NCBI GenBank assembly: GCA_018228685.1
Contig: CP073691.1
Span: 62,001-126,000 of the forward strand
Length of the DNA stretch: 64,000 nucleotides
Source of the DNA: Clostridiaceae bacterium Marseille-Q4149
GTDB taxonomy: Bacteria > Bacillota > Clostridia > Oscillospirales > Oscillospiraceae
Reading direction: 5' to 3'
Shown here piece after piece: positions 39,761-48,872 of this stretch. A program made the position numbers and the translations under genes. Each line of letters starts with the position of its first letter. The first letter of the stretch is position 1. Below the pieces are notes generated by a model. The model was not told where the DNA came from, did no database searches, and saw only the letters and a program-made list of their open reading frames with translations.

Positions 39761-40811
39761 TGTAGGTTTGTCAAACATATTGGACAGCGAACTCATTAGC
39801 CGAGAGCCAGCGGAGGGGTCTCATGGGTAAGTTGTTGGCGCGGCGGTTATGGACGGCAAGCTGCTTAGTAAAGTCGTCGAGTGAGTAGAACGAATGGCAG
39901 GAATAGAAGCGTTTCTGATCCTCGCGGTGGCTGCGCTCCACCTTGCCGTTGTGGCGCGGCGTGTAGGGCCGGATCAGTTTGTGACGGATGCCCAGCTCGG
40001 TGGCAGTTTTCTCGAACAGTGTGGGCAGATCGCGCTTACTGTTGGAGAAGCGGTTGGTAAACTCGAAACCGTTGTCCGTCTGGACACACTCCACTTCTAT
40101 GCCTCTGCGGGCGTACCACGCCCGCAGCCTGCGCAGGAAGTCCGCCGAGGAATAGGTGGACTGCTCCGGGTAGGCCGCCAGGAAACGCAGCCTCGTGAAC
40201 TCATCGATGGCGGTGTACTGGAACAGGCGCAGCTCCGGATCTGCGATACAGCGGCGGGGAACGACCTTGACATCCACCTGCACACGCTGGCCGGGATAGG
40301 TCATCTGCTCGTAAGGCTTGGGTTTGTATGTATTTTTCGGCTTTTCGGCAGGAAACAACCCCATTTTACGCATGACACGGAACAGACTCTCCGGGCAACG
40401 GGTGTAGCCGCGCTTCCGCAGACGGTGCCACAGCTCGATCATGCCCAGCGACGGATTGCGGCGGCGCATATCGCGGATGAGCTTTAGCTCGGCCTCCGTG
40501 TGCTGGTTGGGGTGGCTGTGAGGCCGTCTGGACTGGCAGGCCAGGGACGCCACACTCCCGTCCCAGCGCTGCTTCCAGAAGTAGATGTACGACCGGCTTT
40601 TGTTGTATTTCCGGCTGGCGCGGCTGACGCCGTACTTTTCTGCGTACTTCATTAGGGATTGTCTGTAAGCCATGTCCTGTGTTATACTCTTACTCATGAG
40701 GAATATGGTCTCCTTTCGGAAAGTTTTGTGTGGTAGTTTAACTTTAACACATGAGGCCCTATTCCTCATACCCTTTTTATTCAATTGTCCAAGATGTATT
40801 GTAGTCCTACA
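39761..40811 (-). mobile_element. IS481-like insertion sequence, full copy (1,051 bp)
   Basis: Ends are TGTAGG...TTGGACA imperfect inverted repeats of about 26 bp (39761 inward and 40811 inward). One transposase gene. The second copy at 53620-54554 is nearly identical but 116 bp shorter. No target-site duplication is visible at this copy. Confidence 0.8.
39771..40697 (-). CDS. IS481-like DDE transposase
   Basis: 308 residues from ATG 40697, with AAAGGAG upstream; the longer frame from 40784 is untranslated leader. N-terminal HTH (MAYRQSLMKYAEKYGVSRAS) and second HTH (IRDMRRRNPSLGMIELWHRL), then an rve integrase core: VQVDVKVVPRR (first Asp), ECVQTDNGFEFTNRF (second Asp) and PRHNGKVERSHREDQKRFY (Glu). 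Typical of IS481/IS3-related transposases made without frameshifting. Probably active. Confidence 0.88.
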   Translation of the reverse strand: MSKSITQDMAYRQSLMKYAEKYGVSRASRKYNKSRSYIYFWKQRWDGSVASLACQSRRPHSHPNQHTEAELKLIRDMRRRNPSLGMIELWHRLRKRGYTRCPESLFRVMRKMGLFPAEKPKNTYKPKPYEQMTYPGQRVQVDVKVVPRRCIADPELRLFQYTAIDEFTRLRFLAAYPEQSTYSSADFLRRLRAWYARRGIEVECVQTDNGFEFTNRFSNSKRDLPTLFEKTATELGIRHKLIRPYTPRHNGKVERSHREDQKRFYSCHSFYSLDDFTKQLAVHNRRANNLPMRPLRWLSANEFAVQYV

Positions 40812-40904
40812 TACCTTTTTTTGAACATTTTGCCCCCGGTGCTTTCAAAACCGCGTCAGATGTGGTAAAATAACGTTTCAAGCGCTTTGAAAGGGGGCGG
40901 CGGC

Positions 40905-41735
40905 ATGTTCAACCGGGCCTATGTGGAGATCACCGACGTGTGCAACCTGGCCTGCTCCTTCTGCCCGGGTACCCGCCGCCCGGCGGGGTATATGCGGCCG
41001 GAGGACTTCCGGCTGCTGGCGGAAAAGCTCCGGGGCCACACGGCGTATCTGTACCTCCATGTGATGGGGGAGCCGCTGCTGCACCCGCAGCTGGAGGAGA
41101 TCCTGGCCATCGCCCGGCAGCTGGACTTCCGGGTGTGCATCACCACCAATGGGACGCTGCTGCCCCGGCGGGGCCATGCGTTGGTCGGAGTCCACAAGGT
41201 CAGCGTGTCCCTGCACAGCTTCGAGGGAAACGACCGGGCGGAGGGGCTGGAGGCGTATCTTTCCGGGGTGTGGGACTTCTGCCGCCGGGCGGCAGGGGAG
41301 GGCACCCTGTGCGCCCTGCGCCTGTGGAACATCGGGGGACGGGACCGCCGCAACGGCGAGGTGCTGGACTTCCTGAACCGCCGGCTGGGCGGGGACGTGC
41401 TGCTTCTACCCACGGACCGCCGGGGAAACCGGCGGCTGTCGGAGCATATTTTCCTGGAACAGGCGGAAAAATTTGATTGGCCGGACCCGGAGGCCCCGGA
41501 AAGCGGCACGGAGTTCTGCCACGGCCTGCGCCAGCAGCTGGCGGTGCTGTGGGACGGGACGGTGGTGCCCTGCTGCCTGGACGGAGACGGCCGCATGGCC
41601 CTGGGGAACCTGTATACAAGCTCGGTGGAGGAAATTCTGGCCTCTCCCCGGGCGGCGGCCATCCGGGAGGGATTTTCCCGGCGGCAGCCGTCGGAGGAGC
41701 TGTGCCGCCGGTGCGGCTACGCCGCGAGGTTTTAG
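40905..41735 (+). CDS. Radical SAM/SPASM-like protein
   Basis: 276 residues from ATG 40905 (AAAGGGGG upstream). The [4Fe-4S]-SAM motif CNLACSFC is near residue 13, followed by YLYLHVMGEPLLHPQLEEIL and FRVCITTNGTLLP. The C-terminus has spaced Cys (EFCHGL, VPCCLDGDGRMALGN, ELCRRCGYAARF), as in SPASM or twitch auxiliary-cluster domains. The substrate is unknown. It precedes mutY by 3 bases, in an operon with tdk and a PflA-like gene. Confidence 0.82.
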   Translation: MFNRAYVEITDVCNLACSFCPGTRRPAGYMRPEDFRLLAEKLRGHTAYLYLHVMGEPLLHPQLEEILAIARQLDFRVCITTNGTLLPRRGHALVGVHKVSVSLHSFEGNDRAEGLEAYLSGVWDFCRRAAGEGTLCALRLWNIGGRDRRNGEVLDFLNRRLGGDVLLLPTDRRGNRRLSEHIFLEQAEKFDWPDPEAPESGTEFCHGLRQQLAVLWDGTVVPCCLDGDGRMALGNLYTSSVEEILASPRAAAIREGFSRRQPSEELCRRCGYAARF

Positions 41736-41738
41736 CCT

Positions 41739-42800
<1,062 letters not shown>

Positions 42801-42802
42801 CG

Positions 42803-43390
42803 ATGGCGCAGCTTTATTTCAAATTCGGGGCCATGGGCTCCAGCAAAACCGCCAACGCCCTGATGGCGCGGTTTAACTATGAGGAGCGGGGCCAGGAGAC
42901 CCTGATGGTGAAGCCCCGGCTGGACACCCGGGACGGGGACCACATGGTCTCATCCCGCATCGGCCTGACCCACCCCTGCATCTATTTTGACGAAATGCGG
43001 GCTATGGCCGACCAGGAATTGCAGAAATACGCCTGCATCATCATCGACGAGGCCCAGTTCCTCACCAAGGACGAGGTATTTTACCTGGTGCACCTGGTGG
43101 ACGACTGCGGCATCCCGGTGCTGTGCTACGGGCTGAAGGTGGACTTCCGGGGCCAGCTGTTCGAGGGCAGCTATTATCTGCTGGCCATGGCCGACAAGCT
43201 GGAGGAGGTCAAGACCATCTGCTGGTGCGGCAAGAAGGCCGCCTTCAACGCCCGGTTCGACAGCCGGGGCCGGGTGGTGAAGGAGGGCGAGCAGGTGGTG
43301 CTGGGAGCCAACGACCGGTATACCAGCCTGTGCCGCCGCCACTGGATGGCCGGGGACCTGGGGCCGGACTTCCACATCCGCCGGACATGA
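42803..43390 (+). CDS. tdk: Thymidine kinase
   Basis: 195 residues. P-loop FGAMGSSKT near residue 8, Walker B-like CIIIDEAQFL with the catalytic Glu, lasso and zinc site TICWCGKK...LCRRHW. Type II thymidine kinase of the salvage pathway, phosphorylating thymidine with ATP. The stop overlaps the next start (ATGA). Confidence 0.93.
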   Translation: MAQLYFKFGAMGSSKTANALMARFNYEERGQETLMVKPRLDTRDGDHMVSSRIGLTHPCIYFDEMRAMADQELQKYACIIIDEAQFLTKDEVFYLVHLVDDCGIPVLCYGLKVDFRGQLFEGSYYLLAMADKLEEVKTICWCGKKAAFNARFDSRGRVVKEGEQVVLGANDRYTSLCRRHWMAGDLGPDFHIRRT

Positions 43391-44256
43391 GGTGCACGCT
43401 TTGCCCCCGTATGTGCGGCGCGGAGCGCACGGAGACCAGAGGGGAGGGCTTCTGCCGGATGCCGGCGGGGCCGGTGGTGGCCCGGGCAGGGCTTCATATG
43501 TGGGAGGAGCCGGTGATCAGCGGCACCCGAGGCAGCGGCACGGTTTTCTTCTCCGGCTGCACCCTGGGCTGCGTGTTCTGCCAGAATCACGAAATTTCCG
43601 CCCAGGGCGTGGGAAAGCCCGTGACGGTGGAGCGCTTGGGGGAGATATTCCGGGAGCTGATCCGCCAGGGGGCCCACAACATCAACCTGGTGACCCCGGG
43701 GCACTTCGCCCCCTGGGTGGCTCAGGCCCTGGAGCCGCCCCTGCCGGTGCCGGTGGTGTGCAACACCGGCGGCTATGAGCGGGTGGAGACCCTGCGCCTG
43801 CTGGAGGGGAAGGTTCAGGTGTATCTGCCGGACATGAAGTACGCCCTGGAGGAGCCTGCCCGGCAGCTGTCCGGCGCAGGGGACTATCCCGCCGCGGCCC
43901 GGGCCGCCATCCGGGAGATGTTCCGCCAGGTGGGGCCCTGGGAAATACGGGAGGGCCTCCTGGTCCGGGGGGTGCTGATCCGGCACCTGGTGCTGCCGGG
44001 ACAATTGGAGAACACCCGCCGGGTCATCGACTGGGTGGCGGAGACCTTCCGCCCCGGGGAGGTGCTGTTTTCCCTGATGAGCCAGTATACCCCCCAGCCC
44101 GGGGCCGCAGGCCCCCTGGCCCGGCACGTCACCCGGGCGGAGTATCGGGCGGCGGTGCGGTATATGGAAAACTGCGGCATCTGGGACGGCTTCACCCAGG
44201 AGCGCACCTCCGCCCGGGAGGAATACACCCCGGCCTTTGACCTGACCGGCGTGTAA
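43387..44256 (+). CDS. Radical SAM protein of the PflA-like (AmmeMemoRadiSam/YfkB) type
   Basis: 289 residues from ATG 43387 overlapping the tdk stop. N-terminal Cys motif RCTLCPRMCGAER and GEGFCRMP, then the radical SAM cluster GCTLGCVFCQNHEIS, YLPDMKY and LLVRGVLIRHLVLPG. Proteins of this pattern are annotated as pyruvate formate-lyase activase-like, but a glycyl radical enzyme gene is not nearby, so the substrate is unknown. Confidence 0.85.
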   Translation: MRCTLCPRMCGAERTETRGEGFCRMPAGPVVARAGLHMWEEPVISGTRGSGTVFFSGCTLGCVFCQNHEISAQGVGKPVTVERLGEIFRELIRQGAHNINLVTPGHFAPWVAQALEPPLPVPVVCNTGGYERVETLRLLEGKVQVYLPDMKYALEEPARQLSGAGDYPAAARAAIREMFRQVGPWEIREGLLVRGVLIRHLVLPGQLENTRRVIDWVAETFRPGEVLFSLMSQYTPQPGAAGPLARHVTRAEYRAAVRYMENCGIWDGFTQERTSAREEYTPAFDLTGV

Positions 44257-44310
44257 CCGCCCTGCGATTGCCGAAGAATAAATTATTTTTCGAATCCGGA
44301 AAAAAAGTAC

Positions 44311-44361
44311 TTGCTTTTTCCGCAAGCAGACATTATAATAGACATTACTAAATAGGGTAAT
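44311..44361 (+). promoter_or_regulatory. Promoter of the sortase operon with an operator-like repeat
   Basis: TTGCTT (44311-44316), 17-base spacer, TATAAT (44334-44339). ATTAC-(8)-GTAAT just downstream (about 44344-44361) is a small inverted repeat at the transcript start. Confidence 0.7.
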
Positions 44362-44377
44362 GGAGGGTTATGTTACC

Positions 44378-44614
44378 ATGAAAAAGATTCTTGCTGTTCT
44401 GACGGTTATTGTGATGCTGGGCTGCATGCTCTCCGTCACTGCCTTTGCCGACGGCGGCTACGTCCCCAGCCCCAAGCACGACGATGAGCCCGGCACCACC
44501 CCCACCTCCCCCCAGACCGGCTACGACCTGGGCATCGGCAGCGTGGTGATGGCCATTGCCGTCAGCGGCGGTGTGGCTTACGTCTGCACCAAAAAGGCCC
44601 GCACCCGGGCATAA
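44378..44614 (+). CDS. Small sortase substrate with SPQTG sorting signal
   Basis: 78 residues from ATG 44378 (GGAGGG upstream). Signal peptide MKKILAVLTVIVMLGCMLSV ending AFA, a short polar middle (about 25 residues, Pro/Asp-rich), then SPQTG, a hydrophobic segment of about 20 residues and the basic tail KKARTRA. SPxTG-type signals are recognised by class B sortases in Clostridia, and a class B sortase gene follows at 44702. The mature wall-anchored part would be only about 30 residues, unusually short. Confidence 0.78.
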   Translation: MKKILAVLTVIVMLGCMLSVTAFADGGYVPSPKHDDEPGTTPTSPQTGYDLGIGSVVMAIAVSGGVAYVCTKKARTRA

Positions 44615-44637
44615 CGAAGTCCATCCAATAACGAGGA

Positions 44638-44673
44638 GCCCCATAAATGCTGAGCCGTTTATGGGGCCTTTTT
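44638..44673 (+). terminator. Terminator between the substrate and sortase genes
   Basis: GCCCCATAAA/TTTATGGGGC perfect 10-bp stem, 10-base loop, then CTTTTT. It should lower sortase expression relative to the substrate. Confidence 0.8.
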
Positions 44674-44701
44674 CCCGTTCTGAACAAAGGAGAAATGTCC
44701 T

Positions 44702-45472
44702 ATGAAGCGTCCTGTGCGCATCCTGCTGACGATGGTGGCCGTTATTGCGGTGATCGTGTGTATTTTCTGCATCCTGTTTATCGTCCAGTATGTCCGGGGT
44801 AAGTCTGTCAGCGATAAGCTGGGCAGCGGCGTCCGCTCCGGCCAGGTGGTGGAGCCCCTGGACCCCCAGGACGACGGCAAATATATGGCCATCAATGTGG
44901 ACTTTGACAGCCTCCACGACGTCAATCCGGAAATCTACGCCTGGATCGAGGTGCCCGGCACCAACATCAACTACGCCGTGGTCCAGAGCGCAGCAGACGA
45001 CCTGTTTTACGACGATCATGGGGTGGATCGGTCCTATTACTCCGGCGGCAGCATTTTTTCCCAGCGGTACAACACCACCACCTTCCAGGACCCGGTGACG
45101 GTGCTGTATGGCCACAACCGCCAGTCCCAGACCATGTTTGCCCAGGTGAACAACTTTGCCGATGCGGCGTTTTTCGCCAAAAACCAGAAGATCTTCGTTT
45201 ACACCCCGGACAAGGTGTATGAATACACCATCTTCGCCGCCTATCCCCACTCCAGCGAGCATCTGCTGCTGTGCCACGACTTCACGGACCCCCAGCAGTT
45301 CGCCGACTACTTCGCCTCCCTGGGGGAGGCCATCAACGCCAACTACCGCCGGGAGCTGTTTCCCCAGGCCGGGGACAAGGTGCTGACCCTGTCCACCTGC
45401 TACCGGCAGAACCGTATGCAGCGCTTCCTGGTCCAGGGCGTGCTGACGGAGACCTATGATGTTATCAAATAA
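44702..45472 (+). CDS. srtB: Class B sortase
   Basis: 256 residues. N-terminal membrane anchor (IRILLTMVAVIAVIVCIFCI-like segment, residues 5-28). Catalytic His in VLYGHNRQS, Cys in VLTLSTCYRQN and Arg in RMQRFLVQG; preceding FDSLHDVNPEIYAWIEVPGT is the usual SrtB entry. It joins surface proteins to the cell wall. The SPQTG peptide gene upstream is its likely substrate. Confidence 0.9.
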   Translation: MKRPVRILLTMVAVIAVIVCIFCILFIVQYVRGKSVSDKLGSGVRSGQVVEPLDPQDDGKYMAINVDFDSLHDVNPEIYAWIEVPGTNINYAVVQSAADDLFYDDHGVDRSYYSGGSIFSQRYNTTTFQDPVTVLYGHNRQSQTMFAQVNNFADAAFFAKNQKIFVYTPDKVYEYTIFAAYPHSSEHLLLCHDFTDPQQFADYFASLGEAINANYRRELFPQAGDKVLTLSTCYRQNRMQRFLVQGVLTETYDVIK

Positions 45473-45482
45473 GGAGACCCCT

Positions 45483-46568
45483 ATGGAACAGGAAAAGCAG
45501 GAAGCCCCGGTGCAGGGGAAGAAAAAGCGCCTGTCCACGCCGCTGCTGATTTTCATCATCCTCATGGCGGTGACGGCGGTGCTGTGCGCCATTGTGGCGG
45601 GCATCTGGCTCCACGGGCGCAGCAGTCTGCGGAACGGAGGCTCGGCCCCCACCGTTACCCCCGGCGGCACGGAGCAGCTGGACAGCTACACCGTCCTCCA
45701 CGACGGCAAATACTACCGCTATAAGGACCATATGGTGAATCTGCTGCTGATCGGCGTGGATTCCGACGATAAGCCTGCCGCGCCCCTGCCCTATGGCAGC
45801 GACAACCAGGCGGACGTGATCCTGGTGGCGGCCCTGGACACCGACGCCAACCGGATGACACTGATCTCCGTGTCCCGGGACACCATGTGCGATATTGCGG
45901 TGCTGGACCAGAACGGTCAGGTATCCGGCGCGGCCCACACCCAGCTGGCCCTGTCCTACTCCAACGGAGACGGCCTGTATGAGAGCTGCCGCCTGTGCCA
46001 GGAGGCGGTGTCCCAGCTGTTTTACGGCTTGCAGTTCGATGGCTGCGCCGCCTTTTACATGGGCGGCATCGGGCGGCTCAACGACGCCGTGGGCGGCGTC
46101 ACCGTCAGTGTGCTGGACGACTATCCCTTCACCAACGTTCCCGGGGGCTGGAACATGTACCCCGGGCAGAATGTGACCCTGACCGGCCAGCAGGCCCGGC
46201 TGTACATCCAGTGCCGCCGGGGCGACGCCACCGGCAATGAGGATCGCATGCAGCGCCAGAAGCAGTATATGCTGGCCCTGATCGGCCAGGCCAAGGCCCG
46301 GGTGGCCGCCAGCCCCGCCAGCGTCCTGCCGCTGTACAACGCCGTCAGCGACTATGTGCTGACGGACCTGGACCTGGGCAAGCTGACGTATCTGGCCACC
46401 CAGGCCGCCGGGATGAGCTTCTCCGGCGACATGCTGCGGGTCACCGGCCAGGCCGCCCTGGGCGACGGCAACCGGGTGGAGCTGACGGTGGACCAGGAGG
46501 CCCTGTACGACCTGATCCTGGACGTGTTTTACGACGAAATCCCCGCCCCGGCCCAGACCGGCGAATGA
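45483..46568 (+). CDS. LCP (LytR-CpsA-Psr) family glycopolymer ligase
   Basis: 361 residues from ATG 45483 (AAGGAG, 6-base spacing). Membrane anchor near 22-45, then an LCP domain: LLLIGVDSDDK, ADVILVAALDTDANRMTLIS, VSRDTMCDI with the key Arg/Asp, NDAVGGVTVSVLDDYPF and CRRGDATGNEDRMQRQKQYM. It attaches polymers to peptidoglycan. Co-transcribed with the sortase. Confidence 0.88.
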   Translation: MEQEKQEAPVQGKKKRLSTPLLIFIILMAVTAVLCAIVAGIWLHGRSSLRNGGSAPTVTPGGTEQLDSYTVLHDGKYYRYKDHMVNLLLIGVDSDDKPAAPLPYGSDNQADVILVAALDTDANRMTLISVSRDTMCDIAVLDQNGQVSGAAHTQLALSYSNGDGLYESCRLCQEAVSQLFYGLQFDGCAAFYMGGIGRLNDAVGGVTVSVLDDYPFTNVPGGWNMYPGQNVTLTGQQARLYIQCRRGDATGNEDRMQRQKQYMLALIGQAKARVAASPASVLPLYNAVSDYVLTDLDLGKLTYLATQAAGMSFSGDMLRVTGQAALGDGNRVELTVDQEALYDLILDVFYDEIPAPAQTGE

Positions 46569-46573
46569 CCAAC

Positions 46574-46600
46574 AACCCCTGCGGCGCAGCCGCAGGGGTT
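46574..46600. terminator. Terminator between convergent LCP and deacetylase genes
   Basis: Perfect 12-bp stem AACCCCTGCGGC/GCCGCAGGGGTT with a 3-base loop; TT follows on plus and TTGGT on minus, so U tracts are short. Confidence 0.65.
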
Positions 46601-46607
46601 TCGCGCG

Positions 46608-47396
46608 CTATTGGGCGGCCTCCGCCGGGAACTGACGGCCGGTGTGGTCGATGGTGTAATTCTCCCAATAGATCAGCTGCCCGATGGGCACCACGGTATA
46701 GCCCTCCTGAATCATATACTCCAGCACCGAGGGCAGGGCCTCCGGCGTGTGCAGGGCGGCGTTGTGGAACAGCACGATGGACCCCGGGGCCAGCTTATCC
46801 CGCACCCGCTTGCAGATGGTGCCTGCGTCATAGTCCTTCCAGTCCAGGCTGTCCACGTCCCACTGGATGGGCTCCATGCCCATGGAGCGGATGGCGGAGA
46901 TCACATGGTCGTCATACTCGCCGTAGGGGCAGCGGATCAGGGTGGGGGTCACGCCGGTGGCGGCGGCGATGCGCCGGTTGCTGGCGGTGACGTCCTCCAC
47001 GATCTGCTGGGCGGTGAGGGCGTTGTAGTGGTCGTGGTGGTTGGAGTGGCTCATGACCTCGTGGCCTGCGTCGTGCAGGGCCTTCACCGACTCCGGGTAC
47101 TTCTCCGCCCAGTCCCCCACGCAGAAGAAGGTGGCCTTCACGTTGTACCGGGCCAGGATGTCGATGAGGGCCTGGGTGTCCTCGTTGCCCCAGGCGGCGT
47201 CGAAGCTGACGGAGCACATCTTCTGCTCCCGCTCCACGCTGTAGATCGGCAGCTGCCGCTGCACGGCGGAGGCAGGCGTCCCGGCGGGATAGCTCACCGC
47301 CCAGAAGATGGCCCCCGCCAGCACCAGGGCCCCCACAGCCGCCACCGCCCGCCGCCGCAGCAGAAATACCCGCACTCTCCCGTTTCTCATGGCCAT
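46608..47396 (-). CDS. Polysaccharide deacetylase (NodB homology)
   Basis: 262 residues from ATG 47396 (AAAGGA upstream); the longer frame upstream is noncoding. N-terminal membrane segment (VAAVGALVLAGAIFWAV), then the NodB domain: MCSVSFDAAWGNEDT (catalytic Asp), VMSHSNHHDHYNAL (metal His pair), LIRCPYGEYDDHVI, PIQWDVDSLDWKDYDA and GSIVLFHNAA. PdaB-like deacetylases act on peptidoglycan in spore formers. It is convergent with the LCP gene. Confidence 0.9.
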   Translation of the reverse strand: MAMRNGRVRVFLLRRRAVAAVGALVLAGAIFWAVSYPAGTPASAVQRQLPIYSVEREQKMCSVSFDAAWGNEDTQALIDILARYNVKATFFCVGDWAEKYPESVKALHDAGHEVMSHSNHHDHYNALTAQQIVEDVTASNRRIAAATGVTPTLIRCPYGEYDDHVISAIRSMGMEPIQWDVDSLDWKDYDAGTICKRVRDKLAPGSIVLFHNAALHTPEALPSVLEYMIQEGYTVVPIGQLIYWENYTIDHTGRQFPAEAAQ

Positions 47397-47532
47397 CCCG
47401 TCCTTTTCAGAGTTTGTAACAGCATATGCCGGGCCCGGGAGGGGTATGACCACACTCTGCGGAATGACCATAACCCGGGCGGTAATTTTTTGCAGAATTG
47501 TCAAATTTCCTGTTGCAAAAAGGCGGAGAAGG

Positions 47533-48288
47533 GATGTGTTCATCGACGGCGCTGAAGAAGCTACGATTGGACAGTATGCCAACTACGGTCCCAACAACGA
47601 GGTCTATCTGGCACAAGGTCAGGCCATCTTCTTCAAGGTGCCGGAAAATGACAAGATTGCCAGCATCCAGATCGGCGCCAAGACTCCCAATGGCGCGGCT
47701 ACGATGGTTGTGGAGGGCAAGGTAAGTACCACTACTAGGCTCGAACAGCAGCTTAACACCGCCACGGAGATGTACTATAACATTACCGAACAGGCGAAGG
47801 ACGGTCAGCTGGTGACTATCAGCAACACCGGTAATGGCATCCTGTCCCTGACCAACCTGAAGATCACCTATAAGACCAGCGGGCAAACGGTGACGCTGAG
47901 TGACCTGACGGCTGAAGAGCAGGCCAACGCCGTTGCCATGGTCCAGGCCCTGTTTGCGGCTCCGGTGGAGACCGTTCAGCCTGAGCGCTTTGATGCAAGC
48001 TGGGGCGGCAGCGTCCGGGCCGGCCGGAAGGCTAAGGCCAGTGAGGACGTGGACGCCATCACCGTGGACGGCGTGACCGTCAGCAGCTATACCACCCGCA
48101 CCGAGCGCACCGGCTGGGGCTGGTGGTCCCCCAAGGTCACCTACCGCGTATTTACCTACACCGCCACCGCTCCTGCCCAGACCACGGACTACGCAGTCTG
48201 CGCAGTGAATGCGGAAGGTACTGCCAGTGAGCCCATCACCGCCACCCTGACGGTGCGGCCCGCCACCTGGTGGAACTGGTGGTTCTGA
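47533..48288 (+). pseudogene. 3' part of a large surface protein
   Basis: The frame is open at least to 47308, but that upstream part is antisense of the deacetylase, and recognisable protein begins at about 47533 (VFIDGAEEATIGQYANYGPN). It continues VYLAQGQAIFFKVPENDKIA and ends in an Ig-like domain and WWNWWF. No start codon with ribosome site. This is the C-terminal quarter of a repeat-rich extracellular protein whose 5' part has been lost at about 47530. Confidence 0.6.
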
Positions 48289-48307
48289 GAAAGGAGCAAT
48301 CGAAACA

Positions 48308-48547
48308 ATGAAATCCTATGTGACCCCGATGCTGAGCTTCGAGAGCTTCGAGTTGACTAGCAACACGGCCAGTGCTTGCGGAAAACCAACTCGCACGCCG
48401 ACAAACCGCACATGCGGCGTGACCGTCCCGGGAGTTGGTAACGTCTTTTTTGATGGAGTGGCTGGTTGTGACTACCCGGGAGCGGATGGCGACTACAGTG
48501 TTTGCTATGATGTCCCGCTGGACTCTACCAGACTCTTCAACTCCTGA
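48308..48547 (+). CDS. Four-cysteine small peptide, candidate modified-peptide precursor
   Basis: 79 residues. ATG after AAAGGAG (11-base spacing). The N-terminus MKSYVTPMLSFESFELTSNT resembles the leader part of small Cys-containing peptides of gut Firmicutes (K-Y-P-L-FE-FE-L-N-ASACG), then Cys at 24, 36, 54 and 66 in a Gly/Pro/Thr-rich tail. No signal peptide. A radical SAM gene lies on the opposite strand nearby (broken). RiPP precursor status is a suggestion only. Confidence 0.5.
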   Translation: MKSYVTPMLSFESFELTSNTASACGKPTRTPTNRTCGVTVPGVGNVFFDGVAGCDYPGADGDYSVCYDVPLDSTRLFNS

Positions 48548-48568
48548 CCCAATCTAATACGCCGGAAG

Positions 48569-48690
48569 AGCCCTGCCCCCATGGGGCAGGGCTCAGGCTG
48601 TCGAGAAACCCGGCTGCCGCTTAGTGCGCAGCCGGGTTTCTCGACAGCCTGCAGCGGGAGGGACGCATTGCGTCCCTCCCGCTGTTTTAT
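48569..48690 (+). terminator. Three consecutive long hairpins
   Basis: Hairpin 1: AGCCCTGCCCC/GGGGCAGGGCT (48569-48593). Hairpin 2: a perfect 24-bp stem (48594-48617 with 48628-48651; loop CGCTTAGTGC). Hairpin 3: CAGCGGGAGGGACG/CGTCCCTCCCGCTG (48652-48684) followed by TTTTAT. Only the third has a U tract. The second is far longer than needed for termination. Confidence 0.75.
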
Positions 48691-48698
48691 ATAACAAA

Positions 48699-48872
48699 TT
48701 AGTCCTCGAAATCCGCGTTCCGCTGGCGGACCGCTTCCAGCCGGGTATGAACGGCAAATAGCCCTGCGCAGAAAACCCCAATGCCCAGAAGAATTCTCAT
48801 GGCGCCGCAGCATTTATGCGGCTTCAGCTCACAGCAGTCCTGCTTGATTCGTTTTATATTTGTAACCTCCAT
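48699..48872 (-). CDS. Small cysteine-rich membrane protein, 57 aa
   Basis: ATG 48872 to TAA 48699. MEVTNIKRIKQDCCELKPHK then CCGAMRILLGIGVFCAGLFA and VHTRLEAVRQRNADFED. Two Cys pairs (CC-(6)-CC) sit before one membrane helix. The start lies inside the 3' end of the radical SAM gene, 18 bases before its stop, so translation is coupled. Function unknown. Confidence 0.6.
   Translation of the reverse strand: MEVTNIKRIKQDCCELKPHKCCGAMRILLGIGVFCAGLFAVHTRLEAVRQRNADFED

Noticed and set aside
39735..40838. Target-site duplication around the full IS481-like copy
   Set aside because: Both flanks contain CTTTTTTGA-like runs but not at the same distance from the ends; not a duplication.
47308..47532. 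N-terminal extension of the adhesin fragment
   Set aside because: The frame is open, but the DNA is antisense to the deacetylase gene and its upstream region; no protein-like features or ribosome site.
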